From NCBI GenBank assembly GCA_005882155.1, contig VBCQ01000082.1, positions 1 to 20,064 on the forward strand: DNA of 20,064 nucleotides. Direction: 5' to 3'. The notes beneath the pieces are model-generated. The model was not told the origin of the DNA, made no database searches, and was given only the letters and a program-made list of their open reading frames with translations. This document shows positions 6,487-13,731 of this stretch, piece by piece. Source of the stretch: Betaproteobacteria bacterium. GTDB taxonomy: Bacteria; Pseudomonadota; Gammaproteobacteria; Burkholderiales; Burkholderiaceae_C. Position numbers and translations under genes: made by a program. How positions within the stretch are numbered: the first letter of the stretch is position 1; each line of letters starts with the position of its first letter.

Positions 6487-8105
6487 CGCGCTCAGCCCAC
6501 ATCGACAGCTTCGCGCGCGAGCACCTGCCGCCGCGCGAGCAATGGCCCGAGTTCCGCTTCGACCTGCCCGAGCTGCAGTTCCCCGAGCAGCTCAATTGCG
6601 CGAGCGAACTGCTCGACCGCTGGGTGCGCGACGGCGAGGGCGAGCGCCTGTGCATTCAAGGTGCGGGCGTGCGCTGGACCTATGCGCAGCTGCAGGCCCA
6701 AGTCAACCGCATTGCCCGCGTGCTCGTCGACGAGCTCGGTATCGTGCCCGGCAACCGCGTGCTGCTGCGCGGCGCCAATTCGCCGATGCTCGCGGCGTGC
6801 TGGTTCGCCGTCGTGAAGGCCGGCGCGATCGCGGTCGGCAGCATGCCGCTGTTGCGCGCGAAGGAACTCGCGCAGATCGTCAACAAGGCGCAGGTGAGCC
6901 ATGCCTTGTGCGACGCGCGGCTCGCCGACGAGCTGGCGTCGGCCATGACCCAATGCCCGACGCTGCGTCACGTGACGCACTTTCACAGCGATGCACCCGA
7001 CGCGCTCGAAGCGCGCGCAGCCTCGAAGCGCTCGGCGTTCGACGCCGTGCCGACCGCGGCCGACGACATCTGCCTGATGGCCTTCACCTCGGGCACCACC
7101 GGCACGCCCAAGGGCACGATGCATTTCCATCGCGACGTGATGGCCGCGTGTGCCTGCTGGCCGGCGCATGTGCTGCGTGCTCATCGCGACGACAGGTTCA
7201 TCGGCAGTCCGCCGCTCGGCTTCACCTTCGGCCTCGGCGGCTTGCTGCTGTTTCCGCTGTCGATCGGCGCGTCGACGGTGCTGCTCGAAAAAGCTTCGCC
7301 CGATGTGTTGCCGGCGGCGATCGAGCAATACCGCGCGAGCGTGTGCTTCACCGCGCCGACCGCATACCGCGCGATGGCTGCGACGGTCGCTGGTCACGAC
7401 ATTTCGTCGCTGCGCAAATGCGTCAGCGCCGGCGAAGCGCTGCCGGCCGCGACGCGCCAGCTGTGGAAGGACGCGAGCGGCATCGAGATGATCGATGGCA
7501 TCGGCTCGACCGAGCTGCTGCACATCTTCATCTCGCACACCGAGGAAGAAGCGAAGCCCGGCGTGACCGGCAAGCCGGTGCCCGGCTACATCGCCTGCGT
7601 GCTCGACGACAACTTGCGGCCGGTTCCGCCGGGCACCGTCGGGCGCCTCGCAGTGAAAGGTCCCACGGGGTGCCGCTACCTCGCCGACGAACGCCAGCGC
7701 CAGTACGTACAAGATGGGTGGAATCTGACCGGTGACGCCTATCTCATCGACGCCGACGGCTATTTCGTTTACCAGGCGCGCACCGACGACATGATCATCT
7801 CGGGCGGCTACAACATCGCCGGCCCCGAAGTCGAGAGCGCGCTGCTGCTGCATCCGGCGGTGGCCGAGTGCGGCGTGATCGGTGTGGCCGATGCCGAGCG
7901 CGGGCAGATCGTCAAGGCCGTCGTCGTGGTGCGCGCCGGCCATGCGGCCACGCCCGCGCTCGCGAAAGAACTGCAAGACTTCGTCAAGCAAAGCATCGCG
8001 CCGTACAAATATCCGCGTGCGATCGAATTCCGCGCGAGCTTGCCGCGCACCGAAACCGGCAAGCTGCAGCGCTTCAAGCTGCGCCAGGAGGCACAGTCGT
8101 CATGA
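6483..8105 (+). CDS. abmG: 2-aminobenzoate-CoA ligase (benzoate-CoA ligase family, AMP-forming)
   Basis: The 540-residue enzyme belongs to the acyl-adenylate-forming ligases: phosphate-binding loop AFTSGTTGTPKGT at about 200-212, GIGSTELLHIF motif in the middle (the A5-like segment typical of aryl-CoA ligases), TGDAYLIDADGYFVYQARTDDMI hinge region, and catalytic lysine K527 in ETGKLQRF. It would activate anthranilate to 2-aminobenzoyl-CoA with ATP and CoA, the entry step of the pathway whose monooxygenase is encoded at 1484-3754. A benzoate or salicylate substrate is possible, but kynureninase next door and the aminobenzoyl-CoA monooxygenase argue for anthranilate. It overlaps both neighbours by four bases (ATGA). 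The sequence looks complete, with no visible internal loss. Confidence 0.88.
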   Translation: MTRSAHIDSFAREHLPPREQWPEFRFDLPELQFPEQLNCASELLDRWVRDGEGERLCIQGAGVRWTYAQLQAQVNRIARVLVDELGIVPGNRVLLRGANSPMLAACWFAVVKAGAIAVGSMPLLRAKELAQIVNKAQVSHALCDARLADELASAMTQCPTLRHVTHFHSDAPDALEARAASKRSAFDAVPTAADDICLMAFTSGTTGTPKGTMHFHRDVMAACACWPAHVLRAHRDDRFIGSPPLGFTFGLGGLLLFPLSIGASTVLLEKASPDVLPAAIEQYRASVCFTAPTAYRAMAATVAGHDISSLRKCVSAGEALPAATRQLWKDASGIEMIDGIGSTELLHIFISHTEEEAKPGVTGKPVPGYIACVLDDNLRPVPPGTVGRLAVKGPTGCRYLADERQRQYVQDGWNLTGDAYLIDADGYFVYQARTDDMIISGGYNIAGPEVESALLLHPAVAECGVIGVADAERGQIVKAVVVVRAGHAATPALAKELQDFVKQSIAPYKYPRAIEFRASLPRTETGKLQRFKLRQEAQSS

Positions 8106-8494
8106 CGCGAGCCATTCTTCAGCCGCCCGGTTGGGCGATGCCGCGCGGCTATGTGAACGGCGTCGTCGCCGAGGGCCGGCATGTGTTCGTTGCCGGTCAG
8201 ATCGGCTGGAACGAGCGCTGCGAATTCGCGAGCGACGATCTCGTCGAGCAAGTGCGGCAAGCGCTGCTCAACGTGCGCGCCGTGCTGCGCGAAGCCGGCG
8301 CGGGGCCCGAGCACATCACTCGCATGACCTGGTACGTGACCGACAAGCGCGAGTACCTTTCGCGCGGCAAGGAAGTCGGCGCGGTGTTTCGGGAACTGAT
8401 CGGCGCCTACCAGGCGGCCATGAGCGCGGTGCAGGTTGCCGCGCTGATGGAAGACCGCGCGAAGGTCGAGATCGAGGTGACGGCCATCTTGTAG
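8102..8494 (+). CDS. RidA (YjgF/YER057c/UK114)-family protein, last gene of the operon
   Basis: The 130-residue protein has the Rid fold: early VNGVVAEGRHVFVAGQIG strand pair, a helix with DLVEQVRQALLNVRAVLREAGAGPEHITRMTWYVTD, and the terminal strand KVEIEVTAIL. Canonical RidA hydrolyses enamine/imine intermediates through an arginine in a PARS motif; here that stretch reads AAMSAV (105-110), with Met107 in the arginine position. So it belongs to an Arg-lacking Rid subgroup. In context, the aminobenzoyl-CoA monooxygenase product is a ring enamine that must lose ammonia, and a Rid-fold deaminase precedent exists (2-aminomuconate deaminase). A deaminating or protective role here is a reasonable inference, not shown. 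It is coupled to the ligase by ATGA. Confidence 0.9.
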   Translation: MTRAILQPPGWAMPRGYVNGVVAEGRHVFVAGQIGWNERCEFASDDLVEQVRQALLNVRAVLREAGAGPEHITRMTWYVTDKREYLSRGKEVGAVFRELIGAYQAAMSAVQVAALMEDRAKVEIEVTAIL

Positions 8495-8517
8495 GACAGA
8501 CGCCCACGGCGGCTCGC

Positions 8518-8533
8518 GGTGTCGGCTGACACC
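8518..8533. terminator. Short hairpin after the anthranilate operon
   Basis: GGTGTC, a GGCT loop and GACACC form a perfect 6-bp stem 24 nt after the ridA-like stop. There is no T tract, so it is only a weak terminator candidate. The rest of 8495-8667 shows no gene or clear promoter. Confidence 0.3.
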
Positions 8534-8682
8534 CGGGCACGCTGTCCGCCCCTACAGCCGACTCGGATGCCCGCGTAAGTTTGAGCCGTGGACGCTCGCG
8601 TGAGGCGAGGCAACGCCAATGGACTGTTGCAACGCTGGAGGGGCTTCCATGCTCTTGTCTACACCTCAGAGGAGTGTCCGAG

Positions 8683-8949
8683 ATGAACAAATTTTCATTG
8701 CTGTTCACAGCACTGGCGGCCGCCGTGAGCCTGAGTGCCTGCGACAGGCCGTCGGTGGTCAACAACCCGCCACCTTCGCCCACTGCCGTGCCGGTGCCGG
8801 TGCCGGTTCCAACACCGAGCACGGTTCCCGGGCCGCCCGGGCCACAGGGCGAACAAGGCAAGACCGGCGCGCCCGGCGCTCCCGGAACATCCGGCGACAC
8901 GACAGTCATCGTGACCCCGCCGTCAGGCTCTGCATCGGCCACGAAGTAA
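8683..8949 (+). CDS. Small lipoprotein with proline-rich linker and collagen-like Gly-X-Y tail
   Basis: The 88-residue product starts at the ATG preceded by AGAGGAG (8668-8674) with 8-nt spacing, which decides the start over upstream in-frame codons. Residues 1-20 are a lipoprotein signal peptide with lipobox LSAC (Cys20), so the mature protein is probably membrane-anchored and exposed in the periplasm. Next comes a Pro/Val-rich linker with a PVPVPVPTP run (about 37-45). Then seven uninterrupted Gly-X-Y triplets follow (GPP GPQ GEQ GKT GAP GAP GTS), and a Thr/Ser-rich end. The short collagen-like tract is visible directly. I do not know a function; no catalytic motif is present. A downstream tiny membrane-protein gene lies 38 nt away on the same strand. 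Confidence 0.8.
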   Translation: MNKFSLLFTALAAAVSLSACDRPSVVNNPPPSPTAVPVPVPVPTPSTVPGPPGPQGEQGKTGAPGAPGTSGDTTVIVTPPSGSASATK

Positions 8950-8987
8950 CTGCCTGCCGATGAGCCAACATTCAGAAGGAGAGCGCC

Positions 8988-9146
8988 ATGTCGTTAGGAA
9001 CCATCCTGCTGATCGTTCTGATCCTGCTGCTGGTCGGCGCACTGCCCACTTGGCCGCACAGTGCCAGCTGGGGCTATTGGCCCAGCGGTGGACTCGGCCT
9101 TGTCGTGCTGATCGTCATCATCCTGCTGCTGACAGGACGCTTATAG
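8988..9146 (+). CDS. DUF3309-type small membrane protein, 52 residues
   Basis: The reading frame starts at an ATG preceded by the strong Shine-Dalgarno AGAAGGAGAG (8974-8983) and ends in TAG at 9144-9146. The product has two hydrophobic segments: residues 1-19 (MSLGTILLIVLILLLVGAL) and about 35-49 (LGLVVLIVIILLLTG). A short aromatic turn PTWPHSASWGYWPSGG sits between them. This is the layout of DUF3309 proteins, small inner-membrane peptides of unknown function common in proteobacteria. The middle WPHS...WGYWPSGG stretch is the family's recognisable part. It probably shares a transcript with the lipoprotein just upstream and ends at the hairpins at 9151-9190. Confidence 0.85.
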   Translation: MSLGTILLIVLILLLVGALPTWPHSASWGYWPSGGLGLVVLIVIILLLTGRL

Positions 9147-9150
9147 CGAT

Positions 9151-9190
9151 CCCGCGCTGAGCGCGGGCCGCCGCGGGAATGGCGCGGCGG
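9151..9190. terminator. Double hairpin, probable bidirectional terminator between convergent genes
   Basis: Two consecutive perfect stems fill the gap between the DUF3309 gene and the convergent kinase gene: CCCGCGC/GCGCGGG with a TGA loop (9151-9167), and CCGCCGCG/CGCGGCGG with a 7-nt loop (9168-9190). TTT follows on the plus strand. Position and symmetry fit a bidirectional terminator, though the T tract is short. Confidence 0.6.
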
Positions 9191-9199
9191 TTTCGCAGA

Positions 9200-10654
9200 T
9201 CATTCGGTTGCGCGCACGACCGTGATGTTGCAGCCCGATTCCGCGACCACCTGTGTCGAGACGCTGCCGAGATAGCGACGCAGCATTGAACTGCTGCGCG
9301 CGCCGATCACGATGTGGTCGACCTGATTCTTGCGCGCGAACTCGATAATCGCGGCCGCCACGTCGGCCGCTTCGAGCACGTGAAAGGTCACCCGCGCATC
9401 TTCATCGCGCCGCTCGAGCGCGAGTGACTGTACGAGCGGCCGCGCCCAATGCTTCAGTTGCACCAGCAGGTTCACATGCTTGCTGCTGCCATCGCTTTCC
9501 ATCGGCTCGTCCATGGCGATGCGGTGGGTCTTCATCACCGCGACGCAGGCGAGCCGCGCGCCGGGCTCGGTCTGCATCACGCGTTGCACGGTCTGGCACT
9601 GCGCTTGCAACAGCGCCGGCGTGGCCGCGGCCACGTCGACGGCCGCGAGCACGATGGGGCTGCGCGCGGCGAGCTGGCTCGGCGTCCAGCGCTCGCGCGG
9701 CTGCGCGCCGAGCGCGGCAAACCAGCGCCGCAATGTGCGCAGCGCGCCATGGCGCGACCGGCGCTCGGCGCGATCGGTCAGCACGACCTGATCCGGGTTT
9801 TGCAAATCGAAGGCGAGCTGTGCTGCGCTCTGGTGACGACGATTCGGCTCGGCGTCGAGGCAGCGAAGAATGATTTCCTGCAGCCACGGCGGGCAGTCGG
9901 GCCGCAGCGCGCGCGGCGGGACGGGATCGCGATAGAGGCGACGCCGCAGACCGGCAACGCTGCTCGGGTTGCCGAACGCTCGCGCGCCGGTCGCGAGGTG
10001 GTAGAGCGTCACGCCGAGCGCGAACAAGTCGCTGCGCGGGTCGCTGCGAACGAACTGCACTTGCTCTGGCGACATGTACGGTGCGGTGCCCATCGGCAGC
10101 TCGAACTCTTCTTCCAGCAAATCGGGCAGGTGGGCATGGCGCGCCAGGCCGAAGTCGATCAGCACAGCGTCGCCGATCTGGCCGTCGGGTCCCGGGCGGA
10201 ACATCACGTTGCTCGGCTTCACGTCGAGGTGCACGACATGCTGGCGATGCAGGTCGTGCAGCGCAATGGCGATCTTGGTGCCGATCTTGACCACCTCGGC
10301 GATCGTCAACGGCGCTGCGTCGAGCCGCTCGCGCAAGGACGAGCCGGCGATGCGCTCCATCACGATGCAGGGCTGCTGCGCGAAGTCGCCGCGGGCGACG
10401 AACTTCGGTACATGCGGACCGCTGAGCGTCGGCAGGATCATCTGCTCGACCTCGAAGCCGACGACGGTCGTCGGGTCGTCGCCGCCGCGCAGGCGCGGCA
10501 CCTTCATGATGAGCGGCAACGCGTCGTCGCCGGTGACCGAGCTCACGCGCCACAGGCTCGCCATGCCGCCTTGGTGGGTGCGCTCTTCGAGACGAAAGCC
10601 TTGGATGACCTGGCCGACGCTCAGTGGCGCGACGGTCGACGCGTCACTCGCCAT
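9200..10654 (-). CDS. Hanks-type serine/threonine protein kinase fused to a UspA domain
   Basis: The 484-residue protein is a two-domain fusion. Residues 18-290 are a eukaryotic-like kinase: glycine loop THQGGMASLW (26-35), ATP-binding lysine K51 in LIMKVPR, catalytic loop HLDVKPSN (142-149; D144, K146, N149; HLD replaces the usual HRD), DFGLA (167-171), and APYMSPEQ (191-198) after the activation segment. After an Arg-rich linker (about 295-325), residues 333-482 form a universal stress protein domain. It ends in VIGARSSSMLRRYLGSVSTQVV, the G-X2-type nucleotide-binding signature, and CNITVVR. No transmembrane segment is seen, so it is a soluble kinase, unlike PknB-type receptors. The substrate is unknown. 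It overlaps the upstream metallophosphoesterase gene by 11 nt, suggesting a coupled kinase/phosphatase pair. Confidence 0.92.
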   Translation of the reverse strand: MASDASTVAPLSVGQVIQGFRLEERTHQGGMASLWRVSSVTGDDALPLIMKVPRLRGGDDPTTVVGFEVEQMILPTLSGPHVPKFVARGDFAQQPCIVMERIAGSSLRERLDAAPLTIAEVVKIGTKIAIALHDLHRQHVVHLDVKPSNVMFRPGPDGQIGDAVLIDFGLARHAHLPDLLEEEFELPMGTAPYMSPEQVQFVRSDPRSDLFALGVTLYHLATGARAFGNPSSVAGLRRRLYRDPVPPRALRPDCPPWLQEIILRCLDAEPNRRHQSAAQLAFDLQNPDQVVLTDRAERRSRHGALRTLRRWFAALGAQPRERWTPSQLAARSPIVLAAVDVAAATPALLQAQCQTVQRVMQTEPGARLACVAVMKTHRIAMDEPMESDGSSKHVNLLVQLKHWARPLVQSLALERRDEDARVTFHVLEAADVAAAIIEFARKNQVDHIVIGARSSSMLRRYLGSVSTQVVAESGCNITVVRATE

Positions 10655-11387
10655 CGACCAGCCGCTCAGCGAGGCTCTGCGGCAACCCGGCAGCGCGAAT
10701 CTTCACGCCCGCCGCTTCGTGGTCGTAGGGCACGCGGTGAAACGTCAGCGTCGCGCTGCCGGTGTCGAACATCGCGTAGCAGGCAGCCGGGTTGCCGTCG
10801 CGCGGCTGGCCGGCCGACCCGGGGATCGCGAGCCACTGGCGCTGCGGCGACAGCGCGATCGGCACGCCGGGGACCGGCGTGAAATCGCCGGCCTTGCCAG
10901 TGGGTGCCAGATGAAAGAGCTTCGGCTCGTGCACATGGCCGCAAAACGTGAAGCGGCAGTGGGTCGAATGCAGGCTGCGGATCGCCTCCATGCGTCCGAG
11001 CACATACGCCCACTCGGTCGGCGCGAACGCGTTGGCGTGGACGAACAGACGGTCCGCATCGGTCACCACCAACGGCAGCGAGGCGAGAAAGTCGCGCTGC
11101 GCGCCGTTCAGTTGATCGCGCGTCCAGCCGACGACTTGGCGCGCCGGCGCGGTCATCGTCGGTGTCGGGCCTGCGACGACGGCCGCGTCGTGGTTGCCCA
11201 TCACCGCGATCGCGCCGCGCTTGACTTCGGCGCGGACGAGGTCGACGACCCAACCGGGGTCGGCGCCGTAGCCGACGAAGTCGCCGAGAAACGCATAGCG
11301 TTGCGCGCCTTCTCGCTCGGCGTGCGCCATCACGGATTCGACCGCTTCGCGGTTGGCGTGCAGGTCGGTGATGAGAGCGAGGTTCAT
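10644..11387 (-). CDS. Calcineurin-like metallophosphoesterase
   Basis: The 247-residue protein has all dimetal phosphoesterase motifs: D8-x-H10 (ITDLHAN), G35-D36 (FLGDFVGYG), G64-N65-H66-D67, a later histidine H117 (LFVHAN), and G150-H-x-H153 (CGHVHEPK). The layout is that of the YfcE/MJ0936-like cytoplasmic phosphodiesterase branch, which also resembles protein phosphatases. No signal peptide is present. Its 3' end overlaps the kinase start by 11 nt, so the two are translated as a pair. Dephosphorylation of the kinase or its targets is a natural hypothesis, but a nucleotide phosphodiesterase is equally possible. No Shine-Dalgarno precedes the ATG; instead a perfect 15-nt inverted repeat (11393-11407) lies six bases upstream. 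Confidence 0.88.
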   Translation of the reverse strand: MNLALITDLHANREAVESVMAHAEREGAQRYAFLGDFVGYGADPGWVVDLVRAEVKRGAIAVMGNHDAAVVAGPTPTMTAPARQVVGWTRDQLNGAQRDFLASLPLVVTDADRLFVHANAFAPTEWAYVLGRMEAIRSLHSTHCRFTFCGHVHEPKLFHLAPTGKAGDFTPVPGVPIALSPQRQWLAIPGSAGQPRDGNPAACYAMFDTGSATLTFHRVPYDHEAAGVKIRAAGLPQSLAERLVDGE

Positions 11388-11392
11388 GCGGC

Positions 11393-11407
11393 TCTGACTA
11401 GGTCAGA
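11393..11407. promoter_or_regulatory. Perfect 15-nt inverted repeat immediately before the metallophosphoesterase gene
   Basis: TCTGAC-TAG-GTCAGA lies between the start codon at 11387 and the dispersed repeat beginning about 11411. It occupies the place where a ribosome-binding site would be expected on the minus strand. It could be a small operator or RNA hairpin affecting translation, or simply the edge of the adjacent repeat. No known regulator can be assigned. Confidence 0.4.
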
Positions 11408-11410
11408 CGC

Positions 11411-11473
11411 CGCCGGGCCGCCCCAAGGCGGCTGAGCGCCCCCGCGGGGGGCAGGAGCGAAGCGACGTGGGGG
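11411..11473. repeat. GC-rich dispersed repeat with two hairpins
   Basis: The segment between argF and the metallophosphoesterase gene holds GCCGCC-CCAA-GGCGGC (11417-11432) and GCCCCC/GGGGGC stems (11438-11452), followed by AGGAGCGAAGCGACGTGGGGGT. This CGCCCCC...GGGGGGC plus GAGCGAAGCGA pattern is familiar from intergenic repeats of Comamonadaceae and related Burkholderiales. It may act as terminator for argF on one strand or shape the 5' region of the phosphoesterase transcript. Assignment rests on recall of the pattern; copy number cannot be checked within this window. Confidence 0.6.
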
Positions 11474-11482
11474 TTGTCATTT

Positions 11483-12415
11483 TCAGCCTATGCGGCCGAG
11501 CAGCAGGTATTCCATCAGCGCCTTCTGCGCGTGCATTCGATTCTCGGCTTCGTCCCAGACGACACTTTGCGGCCCGTCAATAACGTCGGCCTCGACCTCT
11601 TCGCCGCGATGCGCGGGCAAGCAGTGCATGAAGAGAGCATCGGGCTGCGCGGCGGCCATCATCTCGCGGTCGACGCACCAGTCGGCGAAGGCTTTCATTC
11701 GCGCTTCGTTCTCGGCCTCGTAGCCCATGCTGGTCCACACGTCGGTGGTCACGAGGTGGGCGCCGCGGCAGGCGTCGAGCGGGTTCTTGAACACCTTGAC
11801 GCAGCCGGTGTTGGTGACGCCCGCGACCTTGGGGTCGATCTCGTAGCCGCTCGGTGTGCTGACATGCAGCGTGAAGCCGAGGATGTCGGCCGCCTGCAGC
11901 CAGGTGTTGGCCATGTTGTTGCCGTCACCGACCCACGCGACGACCTTGCCGGCGATGCTGCCGCGATGCTCGATGTAGGTGAACACGTCGGCGAGGATCT
12001 GGCACGGGTGGTATTCGTTGGTGAGGCCGTTGATCACCGGCACGCGCGAGTAGGCGGCGAAGCCTTCGAGCTTGGCCTGCTCGTAGGTGCGGATCATCAC
12101 GACGTCGACCATGCGGCTGATCACGCGCGCGGTGTCGTCCACCGGCTCGGCGCGGCCGAGATGGCTGTCGCCGGTCGTCAGATGCACGACCGAGCCACCC
12201 ATCTGGTACATGCCGGCCTCGAAGCTGACGCGGGTGCGCGTGCTCGCCTTCTCGAAGATCATCGCGAGCGTGCGGTCGACGAGCGGCGTGTACTTCTCGT
12301 AGTTCTTGAAGCGCGTCTTGATGATCGACGCGCGCTCGAACAGATACGCGTACTCCTCGGCGCGGAAGTCCTTGAACTGCAAGAAGTGCTTGATCAGACT
12401 CATGCCGGGCTTCAT
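11483..12415 (-). CDS. argF: Ornithine carbamoyltransferase
   Basis: ArgF converts ornithine and carbamoyl phosphate to citrulline in arginine synthesis. The 310-residue product shows the carbamoyl-phosphate loop STRTR (58-62), HPCQ (136-139), the WVGDGNNM segment (161-168), the ornithine-binding SMG loop (229-231), and catalytic HCLP (264-267) in MHCLPAHRGEEV. The length matches betaproteobacterial ArgF. The chosen ATG at 12415 overlaps the argD stop as ATGA; an internal ATG at 12403 (MSLIKHFLQF) is an alternative start with equal family support. argD and argF form one operon read from the divergent region at 13624-13731. The gene appears intact. Confidence 0.96.
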   Translation of the reverse strand: MKPGMSLIKHFLQFKDFRAEEYAYLFERASIIKTRFKNYEKYTPLVDRTLAMIFEKASTRTRVSFEAGMYQMGGSVVHLTTGDSHLGRAEPVDDTARVISRMVDVVMIRTYEQAKLEGFAAYSRVPVINGLTNEYHPCQILADVFTYIEHRGSIAGKVVAWVGDGNNMANTWLQAADILGFTLHVSTPSGYEIDPKVAGVTNTGCVKVFKNPLDACRGAHLVTTDVWTSMGYEAENEARMKAFADWCVDREMMAAAQPDALFMHCLPAHRGEEVEADVIDGPQSVVWDEAENRMHAQKALMEYLLLGRIG

Positions 12416-13623
12416 GGCTTGGACGCGAGAAAGTCCTTGATCAGCGGGCACAGGATGTCGACGATCTGCTGCGCTTCGGCATGGCTCAGGATCAGCGGCG
12501 GCACCAGGCGAATCACGCTGTCGGCCGTCACGCTGATCATCAGCCCAGCCGCGGCTGCGCGGCCGAGAAGCTCGCCGCAGGGGCGAGCCAGCGCGATGCC
12601 GAGCATCAGGCCTTGACCGCGCACCTCGACGAAGCCGTCGACGCCGTCGAGCTCGCGCAGCAAGCCGTCGCGCAGCGCGGCGCCGACGCTCGCTGCGTTG
12701 TCGAGCAGCTGCTCTTCTTCCATGATGCGCAGCGTCTCGATGCCGGCGCGCATCGCGAGTGGGTTGCCGCCGAAGGTCGTGCCGTGGTTGCCGGGACCAA
12801 GCACGTCGGCGGCTTTCGGCCCGCAGACGACGGCGCCGACCGGCACGCCCGAGCCTAGCCCCTTGGCGAGCGGCATCACGTCGGGCGCGATGCCGGCCCA
12901 TTGGTGGGCGAACCACTTGCCCGTGCGGCCGATGCCGCACTGCACTTCGTCGAGCATCAAAAGCCAGTCGCGCTCGTCGCAGATGCGGCGCACTGCGCGC
13001 AAGTAGTCGATCGTCGCGGAGTTGATGCCGCCTTCGCCCTGGATCACTTCGAGGAACACCGCGACGACGTTCGGGTTGCTGATTGCCACCTCTTCGATGG
13101 CTTGCACGTCGTTCAGCGGCACGCGAACGAAGCCCTCGACCAGCGGGCCGAAGCCGGCCTGCACTTTCGGGTTGCCGGTGGCCGACAAGGTCGCGATCGA
13201 GCGGCCGTGGAACGCCTTCTCATAGACGACGATCTCGGGGCGAGCGATGCCCTTGTCGTGACCGAACTTGCGGGCGATCTTCAATGCGCCTTCGTTGGCC
13301 TCGAGTCCGGTGCTGCAGAAGAACGCCTTGCTCAGCCCCGACAGCTCGCACAGCTTGGCGGCGAGCTTTTCCTGCAGCGGCGCGGCGTAGTAGTTCGACG
13401 TGTGGATGATCCGCCCGATCTGCTCCTGCAACGCCGGCACGAGCTTCGGGTGGGCGTGGCCCAGCGTGTTGACGGCGATGCCGCCGAGCCCGTCGAGGTA
13501 TTTCTTGCCGTCGGTGTCCCACAGCCAGCAGCCTCGGCCATGCGACAAGGCCATCGGCAGGCGGCCGTAGGTCTTCATCACATGCGGTTCGGCGTCGGCG
13601 GGCGGCTTCTCGGGCGCGTTCAT
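12412..13623 (-). CDS. argD: Acetylornithine transaminase (class III aminotransferase)
   Basis: ArgD is a PLP enzyme exchanging amino groups between N-acetylornithine and 2-oxoglutarate in arginine synthesis; many also act in lysine synthesis. The 403-residue product carries the class III signature: FFCSTGLEANEGALKIARK (101-119), YEKAFHGRS (134-142), LLMLDEVQCGIGRTG (221-235; D225 binds the PLP nitrogen), and Schiff-base lysine K254 in LAKGLGSGVPVGA. The start at 13623 is chosen because GGAG lies about six bases upstream; a start 39 bases further upstream would lack one. It is directly followed by argF with a 4-nt overlap. A succinylornithine or putrescine-type transaminase is less likely given argF. 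Confidence 0.95.
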   Translation of the reverse strand: MNAPEKPPADAEPHVMKTYGRLPMALSHGRGCWLWDTDGKKYLDGLGGIAVNTLGHAHPKLVPALQEQIGRIIHTSNYYAAPLQEKLAAKLCELSGLSKAFFCSTGLEANEGALKIARKFGHDKGIARPEIVVYEKAFHGRSIATLSATGNPKVQAGFGPLVEGFVRVPLNDVQAIEEVAISNPNVVAVFLEVIQGEGGINSATIDYLRAVRRICDERDWLLMLDEVQCGIGRTGKWFAHQWAGIAPDVMPLAKGLGSGVPVGAVVCGPKAADVLGPGNHGTTFGGNPLAMRAGIETLRIMEEEQLLDNAASVGAALRDGLLRELDGVDGFVEVRGQGLMLGIALARPCGELLGRAAAAGLMISVTADSVIRLVPPLILSHAEAQQIVDILCPLIKDFLASKP

Positions 13624-13731
13624 GCGGGCTCCACAATGAAAGGGGAACGAAAGCATCGCCACCTATGATCGGCACGCTCTCGATGCGGCCCATTCTAAAG
13701 GTCGGTCCTGTTTGTCGGCCCTCGAGCACCC

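Noticed and set aside
6492..7991. A 499-codon open frame antisense to the CoA ligase gene
   Set aside because: It shows no family motif and biased composition, as expected of the antisense of a high-GC gene.
9449..11435. Long plus-strand open frames opposite the kinase and phosphoesterase genes
   Set aside because: The minus-strand proteins carry complete catalytic motifs; the plus-strand frames read as low-complexity mirror sequence.
13624..13731. A promoter for the divergent argD and DUF3579 genes
   Set aside because: TAGAAT on the minus strand is a fair -10, but no -35 at proper spacing was found, so it is not listed as a feature.
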